Assembly: GCA_024734495.1 (NCBI GenBank)
Contig: JALMQS010000032.1
Span: 1,320,464 to 1,384,463, forward strand
DNA from: Forficula auricularia
Taxonomy: Eukaryota > Arthropoda > Insecta > Dermaptera > Forficulidae
Direction of reading: 5' to 3'
Length of the DNA: 64,000 bases
Made by a program: the position numbers and the translations under genes. A model generated the notes under the pieces. That model saw only the letters and a list, made by a program, of their open reading frames with translations. It was not told the DNA's origin and ran no database searches. Of the stretch, positions 54,771 to 64,000 are shown piece by piece; positions within the stretch are counted from its first letter, which is position 1; each line of letters starts with the position of its first letter.

Positions 54771-55135
54771 TTATATTTTTTTTGAAATGTGATTTTTCCC
54801 AGAAAATAATCGGCATTATAGTATCTGTCTGAAAACAAATTTACTCAAAATAGTTCACTCTTAAAGAAGTAAACTTTAAAATATCCTAGTAGTTACTTAG
54901 TTTTATTTGAAAATAGTCAATCTTTATTGTACCCGGAAGATTATTTTGGCGCGGATTGAATTTTTCGTGCGGTGGAAAATAAAAATATTTTTTTATTATA
55001 AAAATCATAGATTTTATAACACCAACTCATTTAAATTTCATATTAAAATTGTAGTTATTTAAATACCTCTTAATATTTTTCATTTTATTTTAACGTTCGT
55101 TTGCCATGAATATAAAATACGGTAAGGGAAACTAA
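54771..55135. other. AT-rich intergenic DNA
   Basis: Nothing recognisable was seen. Confidence 0.5.
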
Positions 55136-55260
55136 ATTGAAAGTTTCTTTTTGCCGAGAGTAGCAGAATTTATATATATTGAAGGTCTTGTGCTGGAATT
55201 AAAAATGTGTAATTCCAGCAGAAGGCACACTCTTTTATTGTTTCCTTCAAAGTAAGTGAA
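55136..55260. mobile_element. GCCGAGAGTAGCAG family, short copy
   Basis: TTTCTTTTTGCCGAGAGTAGCAGAA, then GTGCTGGAATTA mirrored by TAATTCCAGCAGAAGGCAC and TATTGTTTCCTTCA. Closest to the 47545 copy. Confidence 0.55.
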
Positions 55261-56120
55261 AGTGATATGGTGTGCACTAAACACGCCAAGATATTTGAAT
55301 TTGAATTTTTGTCTATTGATTTTATATATTACCTATACAATTTTTTTTTTCAAAGGCTGTTTTAGACGAGGTGTTGTATAAAAAAGCCCTGTTAAATTTT
55401 TTTCTCATCTTAAAGAAGGAGAAAATGAAAGAATTTCTTTGCATTCCTTTATTTACTTCCTCCTTTGGTTCTTTTTTATTTTCCTGGGGCGTTCTTTTCT
55501 CCCTAGAGAAAAATAATTACCCTCGGGGGTGGAAACGATGTCTCAATGCTATACGAGACATTCACCCTTGCGTGGTTCCCTCTCTTTCTTTTCTAAATCA
55601 CGATGTTTTCTTTACATATATCAAGTTAAAAATTAAAAGCGAAGGCAATGGGAAACCACAATGAACAATTTTTAGGGTGATCAGTGTATAGATATATAGA
55701 GCTTATTCTTTATATAACACAATTTTTTATATAAAACCCACACTCGAAACAGAACAAAGAAGATATCTAAACTAATAAGGTCCTCAAATGATCATTTTAA
55801 ATTAACAATTTTGTAAAATAATACAATTTCTTATAAAGATTAAGACGCGTATGTAAACTTTAGAGCACAGTTGAGCTGTCTTCTGTAATTTTTCGGCTAA
55901 ACCCCAAAAATACACAAATGGCTCTACGCCGTAGAATTATCCGAGGAAGCAGAACTAAAAGCATATAGTGATTTAGTAGTTAGTAACTTGGTGCTTCCAT
56001 TTCTATTATAGAATGGAAATTTATCGATTTCCATCATAATCAATATGTTTTTTTTTTAATAAATGTATTTACTTAAGGAACAATCATAGATTTTAGAAAA
56101 AATATTTTTACATTGCATAT
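55261..56120. other. AT-rich intergenic DNA
   Basis: A 97-codon frame at 55371-55664 has a Phe/Leu-rich N-terminal half but no supporting motif, and it is left unannotated. Confidence 0.4.
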
Positions 56121-56124
56121 CAGA

Positions 56125-56205
56125 GAGGTTCTTTCCCATTAGGAATCGAACCCAAGCGCTAAATAGCTTGGCGGGCCGTTAGCCAAACCTTTAAGACAAA
56201 CATCT
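56125..56205 (-). mobile_element. tRNA-derived SINE head
   Basis: Minus strand: GGTTTGGCTAACGGCCCGCC (A-box region), CTTGGGTTCGATTCC (B-box) and ATGGGAA, followed by AACCTCTCTGATATGCAAT, the tail phrase also seen at 1525 and 1884. The best-preserved head of that family in the window. Confidence 0.55.
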
Positions 56206-57540
56206 GATTGGTCCTTAAGTAAATTCATTTATTAATAGTATAAGTCTGGGCTGATTTTTGAAATAATTTCCATATTTTTTCAAAAAAAGAAACCCAAAAT
56301 AAAATGCTTAAATCTTTGCATTCATTATTATTTTTTTTTTTAATTTACAACTGATTATTCTTCTATTCAGAATTTATAATAGATGATATTCAAACCAAAC
56401 AAAACTTTAAAATCTTTCTTTAGTTCCGATTTTCTACCATCAGAGGGCGGAGCGCCAAAAGTGAGTTTCCAATACCAACAATTTTATAGTAATTTTTAAA
56501 GAGTTAGGTGTCGGTTTTTAATAAAAGTATGTAAAATTTCAAGGCAGGATTCACAAAATAAAATAATTGATTATATAGTAACTAAAATTGAGGGGTTTGA
56601 GAAAAAAGACGCCATTTTGCATCCGACTTTCAATTTGGATATATGGAGATCTAGCATTTTAGTGAATTCTCGGATCTGGCAACATTACATTCTAACCGAC
56701 GCTAAAGGGCAAAGAATAAAAAAAAAGAAACACTTCATGAAACAGCTCAATGCGAAATTACAGATGAGAACAGTATAGTTAGGTTGAGATTGAATTGAAA
56801 ATCTCAAATGCACCAGCTGCAGAAGTTTTTTAGTTATGGAAAAATTGAGTGATTTTAGTGCGACGGTGGCAAGTCGCGTCCCTCACTTGCGCATGGCAAG
56901 TGAGGGTTCACTGACGGCATGAGAGAAAAAATGAAAATCATCAAAAGTACCTAACTTTTAACATTTTTCATACAAAACGAATACACGAACGCTTGATACA
57001 ATTATTTTAACAGAAAAATATTTTTTATATCTTCAGTTAAATAATCTTAGTTTTTCAAAATAACTTCAAGAAAATTTTTATTGTTATTTAATGAAACAGT
57101 CGCTTTAACATCATCGGGATAGGGCTCGCGAGTTAAATATGCAAATTTCAATGGTCAATATTTATAAATTTAATGCCGCTAGGACTATTGAAAAAAATTT
57201 CTGTGTATAAAGGACACTTATAAATTTGTGTATCCAAAGTTTTTAAAAGGATTCCAAGAAAATCGTTTTATTAGGGAACGGTCTTTACACACTTTATATA
57301 AAACATTTAATATATGGTAAAAAGAGAAAAAAATTATAATTCTCTATGTAGGTCTTTAGTACGTAACAGTGTGGCCATTGGGAAAAAGACGCCATTTTGT
57401 ATTCTACTTTTAATCTGGATATGTTTTATATAATGTGTTAAATTTAAAAAAGACAAAAAAATAGTTAGTTCTCTGTTTTCAAATTGAAAGTAGGATGCTA
57501 ATGCTCAATGCCGTGTTTTTGGCCAAAGGCCACATTGTTA
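56206..57540. other. Intergenic DNA with a local duplication
   Basis: AAAAAAGACGCCATTTTG followed by a TCTACTTT.AAT.TGGATAT-type block occurs near 56605 and again near 57385, so the region contains a ~780-bp-spaced direct repeat. No gene. Confidence 0.45.
56880..56906. repeat. Perfect 11-bp hairpin
   Basis: CCCTCACTTGC - GCATG - GCAAGTGAGGG. A GC-rich island in AT-rich DNA; its function is unknown. Confidence 0.6.
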
Positions 57541-57701
57541 CTACATAATTTATAATTGAAAAGTTTTTGTTTTGCCGAGAGTAGCAGAGTTGTTGATTCA
57601 CAAAGAGAAACAAGAGGTTGTCCTCTGCTTATGCAAATAAACATACACACATATATATATCAGGATGATATATGCGTGTATATATATTATTTATTTGTTT
57701 G

Positions 57702-57731
57702 AGACTAATTGAAACTTGGTCTTCATCATCA
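57702..57731 (-). ncRNA. Degenerate hammerhead-like motif, left arm
   Basis: Minus strand: CTGATGA, T, GAAGACC...TTTC, then CAATTAGTC in place of GAAACTATAGTC. The second half of the core is lost. Confidence 0.3.
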
Positions 57732-57811
57732 GTCTTTTTTAATTATAAATGTTGATTTTCATGGAGTCAATCATCGCATGGATATTGACTCCATGAAAAC
57801 CAACATTTATA

Positions 57812-57862
57812 ATTGAAAAAACTGATGATGAAGATCAAGTCTTCGAAACTATAGTCTCAAAC
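57812..57862 (+). ncRNA. Hammerhead-like motif with intact core, right arm
   Basis: CTGATGA, T, GAAGA-TCAAG-TCTTC stem II, GAAA, CTATAG, GTC overlap as GAAACTATAGTC: ACTATAGT is a perfect 8-base palindrome for stem III, and the cleavage triplet is GTC. Stem I is weak: TTGA upstream may pair with TCAA downstream, both offset from the junction. Confidence 0.5.
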
Positions 57863-57990
57863 AAATAAATAATATATAAATATATATACAGATATGATCA
57901 TCTCGATATATATGTGTATATATATATATATGTATGTTTATTTGCATCAAGCAGAGGACAACCTCTTTGTTTCTCTTTGTGACATAATTT

Positions 57991-58890
57991 ATATACTCAC
58001 TCTAGTTCCCAACACGTCCAAAAGAAAATTTATACTCTAGTGCATATGCATATGAGTGAAAATCCGACCTTCTCCCCCCCAAATTAGGATGATCAAGGTT
58101 TTTGGCGTTAGTTTTTATATTCAATGGATTCGATTGTTGACTCCTAGGTATGATTTTAGAATTGCAAATGTGACCCCAGTTCAGAGGGCAAGGCTTAGTC
58201 TCCAAGTCCTTATGAAAAAATGATCATTAAAATGAGAATTTAATTTGTATTAGAAACAGAGAATATCGAATTTGTCCTTTATGGTATAAATTTTAATAGG
58301 CGACGCCTTGGATTTACATTTAATGTGTAATTTGTTCAGCTACGCGTTAGCATGCCTCGCTTACAATTATTTTAATTGTAAAATTATGTAAAATAACTTT
58401 GAACCGAGGAATACAAAAAGAGTTGCAATTGAGGATGGATGAAGGGAAAAAGTACCTCCAGTTTTGTGAATAAATGGATTCTTTGCTGTACAAGTGGGTC
58501 GAAATTGCATAGCAGATTGTATATTATCTATGCAACCGAAAGAATTACAATTAAACCCGTTGAATATAAAATATTAAATCGCAAATAATTAAAACAGGCA
58601 AAGAGAGAATGAGAGAAAGTAATTACAAATCGTATAACATAATGTGGGCAACATTTGACTTTCCCTTACATCTTTTTTGCCAAAAATAAAATAAAAATTC
58701 TTTATTTTATGGCCTCAGAAAAGTGTTCATTTGGCTAGAACACATTTAGTTTTTTGTGGTTGTGGAACATTAGTTATTCCGTTTAGTTATATAATATGTC
58801 TTTATTTATGATTTATTTTTTACCTCAAATATATTAGGGTTTATTTGATCAGACCCTTTTTGTAGTATGTGACATTATTTAAGTCGATTC
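57991..58890. other. AT-rich intergenic DNA
   Basis: No supported gene. Confidence 0.5.
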
Positions 58891-58892
58891 AA

Positions 58893-59010
58893 ATTCCTGC
58901 TGGGAGCAAGGCTAGAACTCGGATCATCCGCTTCAATGTCGTTATCACGATGAAGAAGCAGGCACGCTACACACCCGACCAGCCCGATCCCGTGCTCTAT
59001 CATGGTGTTT
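58893..59010 (-). mobile_element. Possible tRNA-derived SINE head
   Basis: Minus strand: GGGCTGGTCGGGTGTGTAGC in A-box position, then CCGAGTTCTAGCC resembling a damaged B-box. Less AT-rich than its surroundings. Weak. Confidence 0.3.
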
Positions 59011-59704
59011 CAGAAGAAATTTAAACATCTTCAAAAATGAAATCCATAAGATTTTAATAAAACTCTGGGAATGGATAAATTTACTATCCGAGAATCCTTA
59101 ATCAAAATTTCAGATAGATTCTCATTAACATTAATATGAAACTCCTTTACATGAGCAGTCTAGTGCAAACAAAAAAAAACGAACGTGTTATTGATCGCAA
59201 ATCTTCAAAACTCATAAGATATCTACGAAAAACTAGTCATATGTACTTAGAAATATGACAATTCATTTGAGCTCTTAAAAAATGTATCTCACCGACTTAT
59301 TTCAAGAGATATTAATAAATAAAGACCCATAATCCTTAGAGATTGATAACCCTGTAGTGGCACCTTGCCTATGTCATCCTGCCTGAAAATCAAAGAGGGC
59401 ATATAATCAAGGAGAGAAAACTCGCATGTTGTTATCAATTCATTTTATTGTGTACGGTAATCAAAATAAAATCTAGCCAATGGTACATGGCCACTTCTCT
59501 CGTTATTAGGACGTTGTCGAGAAACCCGAGAGATGGCGTTAATGGCAAAAGACGGGCATTTTAACATGTTTATATTTTTGTTCATGTTAAATTGTTAATA
59601 TAACATAAATAAATATTTTTGTTACATACTTCAATTACTGTTTTTCAATTCATTAACACGAGTTACCCTTCTGTATATGTGTAATTTTAACAAGTCTAAA
59701 TTAG
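59011..59704. other. AT-rich intergenic DNA
   Basis: Nothing recognisable was seen. Confidence 0.5.
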
Positions 59705-59708
59705 TTTC

Positions 59709-60034
59709 GTGAAACCCCTCAAATCGAACCCCGGAAATCTGAAATCCCGGGAAATCCGAACGAGTTTTTTTGACAAATTTAAGTTTGGGTAGGTGTTTTC
59801 TCGAACTCGAGACTAGGCCAAAGATTCTTCCAGGATCTCAGCAGAAAGTTCAGACTTGTATTTTGAAACCCAGTAAATATCGTCTTTTATTGTAAATTTC
59901 TTCAGATTCTCAAGGATAGAGAGAGAACCATTTTCATCAATAAGATATCCAAACCACCAGCTTTCGGCTAATCCGAACAAATTGAAATCCGAACAAGCTA
60001 CAGCCCCAATTAGTTCGGAGTTGAGAGGTTTCAC
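59709..60034 (-). mobile_element. Pogo/Tigger-like internally deleted element
   Basis: Minus-strand start GTGAAACCTCTCAACTCCGA (60034 downward) is mirrored by GAACCC...TTTGAGGGGTTTCAC at the other end (59709-59729). TTGTTCGGATTTCAAT-type repeats follow the start. TIRs of this type and a coding remnant near the 3' end fit a pogo/Tigger-type element reduced to its two ends. No clear TA duplication. Confidence 0.5.
59813..60016 (-). pseudogene. Possible transposase C-terminal remnant
   Basis: The open frame inside the TIR element ends ...FTIKDDIYWVSKYKSELSAE and a TAG at 59813. The IKDxIY...W-like spacing recalls the end of pogo/Tigger-type transposases (a W and a Ser/Thr-rich end), but the match is short and unaligned. 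The N-terminal ~40 codons of the longer frame are just the TIR read through. No catalytic residues. Confidence 0.3.
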
Positions 60035-61090
60035 TGTACAATTCAATAAAAAAAATATTAAGAGTTCTTTCAATTTCTCTGAACCCATCTGACGACATTG
60101 TCCAATTTATAATATAATATTTCTATAAAATTGCATCGGTTGAATAATAAAAAAAATTCAATTTCATGGTTTTATTATGCAGCTCCATTCGAAAGGGATG
60201 ACTCAAAGAATGAACCGAGTAAGGGAGAGAGAAAGTGAGACCTCGAGCATCCATCCATCGAGATTGAATTATTAGTGTCCGGCTCGTAAATCAGAATACG
60301 ATATATAGCCACATCTAGTATTATAGTGTAGTTGTTGATTCGAAATACCGGAAGGCATAAAGCAAATGTAATTTGAACAACACTCACCGGTTGTGCTTTT
60401 TTATTTTTCATTTTTAATGTTGACGGAATAAAAATGAACCAAAAAAAAATAAAAAAAATTACAAAACTGAGCTTAAATAAAAATGTTAATCTGTACCCCC
60501 GAGGAGAATCAAGATTTATCCTAGAATTTTTTTTTTAATTATTAAATGGAATACCGAACGAGGTGTGAATTGAATTGATGAGATTAAAAATGAAATTTAG
60601 TCGAGGTGATTTAGCTACCTTAAAAATATTTATTTTAAAATTCCCACACTAAATAAATCTCAATTGGGTAACCTGGTGGAAATAGGTTTTATTTAAGTGT
60701 TGTTACTTAAGGCTGCCAAAAGATGCTTAATAGGGTTCTTTTGTACTGGAATGATAACTATGGACGTGGTAGGTGTCGTAGCATACAAATTACTGAAATA
60801 ATAAATATTTTAGAAAATGAAAATATGAAAAGAAGAAGAATTTTTAAATATTCGAAACTTCATTTTTTTAATCTTATATACATATATATCATAGTTGAGT
60901 TTATAATTTTACTTTTAGTTAATTTTATTCTTAAAAAAAGCGTCACATATTGTACAAATGAACATTCATATTTCGAAAAAGGGAATAAATATATCTCACT
61001 TATTTTTTTTTTTTTTTCTTTTTTTTTTTTTATTTATTTATTTAGTTTGCAAAAACAAGTACATTTATATATATAAAAAGAAATATTTAA
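60035..61090. other. AT-rich intergenic DNA
   Basis: Open frames at 60175-60411 and 60723-61076 are not convincing; the second is Phe/Ile-rich with homopolymer T. T11 runs are near 61006-61030. Confidence 0.45.
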
Positions 61091-61177
61091 ACCAAACAAA
61101 AACAATAAAAATCAAATTAGGTTAAATAAAGACAATAAAAATCAAAATAACAATAAAAATCAAATTAACAATTTTGC

Positions 61178-61217
61178 AACACCCCTCATTAAGCAAAGCT
61201 TGTGTGGAGGGGTGGTC
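61178..61217 (-). other. 3' UTR hairpin of the retrotransposon
   Basis: CACCCCTC (61181-61188) and GAGGGGTG (61208-61215) flank a 19-base loop. A conserved 3' hairpin is often the RT recognition structure in CR1/Jockey-group elements; here this is inference. Confidence 0.45.
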
Positions 61218-61302
61218 TGACATCATAGCGTTGTTTGTTAATTTCAACTTATTAATACATTTTACACACACATATATACATTTATATACATACATAAATT
61301 AA

Positions 61303-62736
61303 TCAATACTCAAGGCCTTCCTCTACATACCGCCTCAATCTCCTCTTAAACAATCCAGAGTTTGGCAGCTCAGTGATGCTCGCGGGCAGCCCATTATAAA
61401 TACGAGGACCCCTAAAAGCTGGATGACGTTCAGCCGCACTCGTTCTACATCTAGGTTCCCTAAGGCGCCTCCCAGATTGCTCGCGGGTCCCATGCACGTG
61501 TCTCGGTGTCTCCGGGAATTCCCCAGGTCTCGCGTGTACAAAATTTATGAGGCACATATCACAGAGCTGGTTAAAATTCAAAACGTTGAATTCCTTGAAG
61601 ATCAGCTCCGTGGGATACCTTGCCGACCTACCCAAGCAAACCTTTATTATTCTCTTCTGCAAGAGTATGAGAGGCCTCAGGACAGTAATTCCGCATCCAC
61701 CCCACCCAACAATCCCATATTCTAAGATCGACTGAACAAGTGCCAGGTAAATCGTCCTCAATAATTCCAAACGGACGACAGCCCTCAATTGCCTGAACTT
61801 ATGGATCATACCTCGTAATCTAGAGCATAGATAAGAGATATGTTTATCCCATCGTAACCGCCCATCAACAATAATGCCAAGATATTTGTTTTTTTCATTT
61901 GGTTTGAGGGGGGTGCAGTCACATTCAAATCTGACGCAGCCCGTCTCATGTATAATAATATGATATTCATCCTCCGGTGGCGATCCGGCCGCGGTCAAGG
62001 AAAAAGGGACATACACAGTTTTTTTGGTGTTTAGACTAACCAAATTATCATCTAGCCAATCCCTCAGGGTTGCTAGTCCAGCGTTTGCACTCCCAAAGAC
62101 CTCCCGCCAGGAATCCCCCCAGAAAACGGCGACTGTGTCATCTGCGAAGGAGTATAAATTACAGTGCTCTATTTCAATATTCAGTAGATCATTAATATAT
62201 ATCAGAAACATAATTGGGCCAAGTACAGTGCCCTGAGGCACCCCGATAGTTACATTCTTTTCTGAGCTGGTTACGTTATCAATTCTGACAACCTGCGATC
62301 TTCTTTTCAAGTAAGATTCAAAAAAACTCAAGGTCACACCTCTAATACCTATATTTTGGAGTTTATTTATTAAAATTTTGTGATCCACCGTATCAAAGGC
62401 CTTCTGAAAGTCAAGAAAAACACCCATACATTTTGAACCCCTGTCCAATCTTTTGATTATGTCCTGAGTAAACCCAAAAATAGCGTCACCAGTATTTTTT
62501 TTATTTTGAAATCCAAATTGTCGCTCAGATAATATCTGGCGTGATTCCAAGTAATTTATAAGTCTAGTTTTGACGCATTTTTCAATTATCTTGGACACTG
62601 CAGAAAGGAGGGAGATGGGGCGATAGTTATCAAGCTTAGATTTCTCTTTGCCTTTGTGTAGTGGGATAACAACCGCCTGCTTTATCTCTTGAGGAAAATA
62701 ACCCTGCTCAAAACATAAATTAATTATATGGACCAA
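61303..62736 (-). CDS. Reverse transcriptase part of the CR1/Jockey-type element
   Basis: 477 codons from the first in-frame ATG; the coding frame really extends upstream to the frameshift at about 62810. RT landmarks: DNYRPISLLSAVSKIIEK (~36-53), motif A FLDFQKAFDTVD with Asp at ~109, motif B GVPQGTVLGPIMF at ~165, catalytic FADD at ~197-200, then YLGIIVDGRLRWDKHI. After the RT come an ILEYG..GWGG block and a C-terminal Arg-rich region ending FKRRLRRYVEEGLEY. All three catalytic Asp residues are present. The product would reverse-transcribe the element's RNA at the nicked target site. Several plus-strand open frames inside it are shadows. Confidence 0.93.
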   Translation of the reverse strand: MVHIINLCFEQGYFPQEIKQAVVIPLHKGKEKSKLDNYRPISLLSAVSKIIEKCVKTRLINYLESRQILSERQFGFQNKKNTGDAIFGFTQDIIKRLDRGSKCMGVFLDFQKAFDTVDHKILINKLQNIGIRGVTLSFFESYLKRRSQVVRIDNVTSSEKNVTIGVPQGTVLGPIMFLIYINDLLNIEIEHCNLYSFADDTVAVFWGDSWREVFGSANAGLATLRDWLDDNLVSLNTKKTVYVPFSLTAAGSPPEDEYHIIIHETGCVRFECDCTPLKPNEKNKYLGIIVDGRLRWDKHISYLCSRLRGMIHKFRQLRAVVRLELLRTIYLALVQSILEYGIVGWGGCGITVLRPLILLQKRIIKVCLGRSARYPTELIFKEFNVLNFNQLCDMCLINFVHARPGEFPETPRHVHGTREQSGRRLREPRCRTSAAERHPAFRGPRIYNGLPASITELPNSGLFKRRLRRYVEEGLEY

Positions 62737-62791
62737 TGGTTTTGAAATTGCAGATGCATTATCAATTAAGCATCTAGAGGAAATACCATCA

Positions 62792-63991
62792 CTACCAGGA
62801 GAAACCTTTTTTTAATCTTCCTATCTGCGACAATACCTCATCCAATGTGACTGGTGTAAGAAAAAAGGAGTTGGTGAACATTTTATTTGTTTTATATTTA
62901 TACTTAAGATCTTTCTTCACCCTCTCTCCCTTGATTCTCTCCGAAATTTCTTTACCAATTGTCACAAAATGCTCATTGAACCCATCCGCCATCTCTTTTT
63001 TCTGATCCAAACCCAAAAGCCGCCCATCCGACAGAACAATGCTGGAAACAATAGATTTTTTTTGCCCAACTGAATCAGTAGCCTCATTCACGGTCTCCCA
63101 AACCTGTTTCATATTTGACCCACACTGATTAAATTTGTTCTCAAAATACATCTCTTTAGCCCTGCGTAGAGTAGTCTTTAAAATATTATTATACTTCTTG
63201 TAATAAATTAGAAGCTTGACATTGAAAGGTTGTTTACGCGTTTTAAGAGACATATTATCTCTTTTTCTAATTGATTTAATCAGATTTATAGTAATCCATG
63301 ATTTAAGTTTAGTTAGCCTTTTACTAATCACTCTTTGGCCATTCCTGGATTTATTCAAAAGCTCGGTTAATTTATTATAAAACAGGGTGAATGCCCTCTC
63401 GGAATGTCCTTCCGACAAAATATCATTCCATGATTCGGATTGAACCTTTTCTCGGAAGGAGCACTCATCCAGTCTCCCCGCCTCATTGTTTCCTCCAAGT
63501 CCATTCATATGTCTTTCCTGCATAACATTTAATCTACCCTTTTTAAAAACTATAGAACCCATAATGGCATAATGGTCCGTCACAAAGCACGGATAAATGG
63601 CCGATATCAAATTGCAAAACTGACTCTTTAGAAACATGTGATCCAAACAAGAATCACATGTGGGAGAAACTCTAGTACCACCACAGAGATATTTGATAAA
63701 GCCATGCTCCGATAATATATCTAAATATTTATTCCCGGAAAGGGTCAAATGGTCTTCCAGGATATCTATATTTGTGTCACCAACCAGAATTCTATTAGAA
63801 TAATGTTTAGTCTGTTCCAGGAACATCTCTAGGCCGTCAGAGAACTCAAATACATCAGTGTCGTTGGGAGATCTATAGAGGGCAGTACAGTAGAGATCCA
63901 GGCCCTTATATGTAATTATAAAATTCAAAACATTGGTATGATCGATTTCAGTATCCAAAACTCTATACTCTAAATTACTCTTAATATACAC
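62792..63991 (-). CDS. Endonuclease and linker of the same element, frameshifted
   Basis: 399 codons in the window. The ATG at 63991 is only the first one visible, and the true N-terminus lies beyond the edge. Exonuclease-endonuclease-phosphatase fold landmarks: ALYRSPN (~37), the ILVGDTNID box at ~68-76 (family GDxN, catalytic Asp 72 and Asn 74), SCLDHMFLKS (~114), and the terminal catalytic TDHYAI at ~138. The first catalytic Glu would lie beyond the window. A basic linker follows (~150-390), which leads into the RT start. The frame leaves the RT frame at a run of seven T (62807-62813, A7 on the coding strand) and stops 10 codons later. Removing one base from the run would restore continuity, so this is a recent mutation or a homopolymer sequencing error. 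Confidence 0.92.
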   Translation of the reverse strand: MYIKSNLEYRVLDTEIDHTNVLNFIITYKGLDLYCTALYRSPNDTDVFEFSDGLEMFLEQTKHYSNRILVGDTNIDILEDHLTLSGNKYLDILSEHGFIKYLCGGTRVSPTCDSCLDHMFLKSQFCNLISAIYPCFVTDHYAIMGSIVFKKGRLNVMQERHMNGLGGNNEAGRLDECSFREKVQSESWNDILSEGHSERAFTLFYNKLTELLNKSRNGQRVISKRLTKLKSWITINLIKSIRKRDNMSLKTRKQPFNVKLLIYYKKYNNILKTTLRRAKEMYFENKFNQCGSNMKQVWETVNEATDSVGQKKSIVSSIVLSDGRLLGLDQKKEMADGFNEHFVTIGKEISERIKGERVKKDLKYKYKTNKMFTNSFFLTPVTLDEVLSQIGRLKKGFSW

Positions 63992-64000
63992 TATGATGCC

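Larger units (their letters stand above)
57541..57990. mobile_element. Large palindromic element, fullest GCCGAGAGTAGCAG copy
   Basis: It starts AAGTTTTTGTTTTGCCGAGA. From 57588 the arm ACAAAGAGAAACAAGAGGTT...TTTGAGACTA...ATTGACTCCATG is mirrored to 57985 around a 10-base centre near 57776. Related copies are at 9126, 22616, 38740, 47545 and 55136. Each arm contains a hammerhead-like motif; the right-arm one has an intact core. (AT)n microsatellites expanded in both arms. Confidence 0.75.
61095..64000 (-). mobile_element. CR1/Jockey-type non-LTR retrotransposon, 3' part
   Basis: Minus-strand element whose 5' end lies beyond the window. Order from the right edge: apurinic-type endonuclease, RT, 3' UTR. 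The 3' UTR contains an 8-bp GC-rich hairpin (CACCCCTC/GAGGGGTG, 61181-61215) and ends in AACAATAAAAATCAAAT-like repeats (plus-strand text, 61095-61170), consistent with a short-repeat 3' terminus. Only one coding lesion was seen, so the copy looks young. Confidence 0.85.

Noticed and set aside
55371..55664. 97-codon open frame
   Set aside because: Hydrophobic N-terminal half without a recognisable signal peptide or domain; codon content follows the AT-rich background.
56880..56906. Intrinsic terminator
   Set aside because: A perfect hairpin, but no T-run follows and the genome is eukaryotic.
61335..62236. Plus- and minus-strand open frames inside the retrotransposon
   Set aside because: Shadows of the reverse transcriptase reading frame.
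1..64000. CRISPR array or prokaryotic operon
   Set aside because: No direct repeats with unique spacers of constant length, no ribosome binding sites and no dense coding; the tandem arrays are contiguous satellites.
1..64000. Host protein-coding gene with introns
   Set aside because: No exon-like open frames with domain matches and splice sites were seen, except the psq-HTH exon inside a transposon. Gene prediction with RNA-seq would be needed to exclude small exons.

Overview
This is a gene-poor, AT-rich stretch of a metazoan nuclear genome. It contains no recognisable host gene with exons, no operon-like layout and no bacterial signals. Its contents are non-LTR retrotransposons of the RTE and CR1/Jockey type, tRNA-derived SINEs with poly-A tails, PIF/Harbinger-like, hAT-like, mariner-like and pogo-like terminal-inverted-repeat elements, satellites and many long palindromes. 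This mix fits an invertebrate, most likely an arthropod; the species cannot be named from sequence alone.

Layout. 1-9,000: a 20-bp minisatellite, tRNA-like SINE pieces, two large palindromes (3084-3658, 3703-3945), an inverted-repeat element at 6903-7242 and a 176-bp tandem array. 9,000-15,000: nested inverted-repeat elements, a degenerate ~178-bp array split by a hAT-like MITE (12399-12661), and an 869-bp insertion (14121-14989) that begins with a GC-rich structured segment and is flanked by 24-bp direct repeats. 15,000-22,700: palindromes with Harbinger-like MITEs in or beside them, then AT-rich desert. 23,400-27,750: a TIR element, a ~285-bp satellite interrupted by a composite transposon (25253-26733) that itself carries an RTE insertion with an 11-bp target duplication, and a ~300-bp near-perfect hairpin. 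28,400-35,200: dispersed repeats, two SINEs (one with a perfect target duplication), and palindromes. 41,000-45,600: a 118-bp tandem family split by a 5'-truncated but open reverse transcriptase, followed by a duplicated repeat in which one copy holds a mariner-like MITE at TA and the other is the empty site. 49,113-50,093: a decayed DNA transposon with a pipsqueak-type HTH exon. 57,541-57,990: a large palindrome. 61,100-64,000: the 3' part of a CR1/Jockey-type retrotransposon on the minus strand, with endonuclease and reverse transcriptase separated by one frameshift in a homopolymer.

The most notable observation is a recurring structured motif in at least six otherwise unrelated inverted-repeat elements: CTGANGA, one extra base, a short perfect hairpin whose stem differs in every family, GAAA, a tiny self-complementary ACGT-like segment ending in NTH, and flanks that pair with each other. 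This is the layout of a type I hammerhead ribozyme core (CUGANGA / stem II / GAAA / stem III / NUH / stem I) with one consistent extra base before stem II. Best examples are at 32792-32842 (-), 53753-53799 (-), 57812-57862 (+) and 6960-7004 (-); degenerate pairs sit in palindromes at 3084-3658, 16013-16420 and 34603-34851. Self-cleavage is inferred, not shown.
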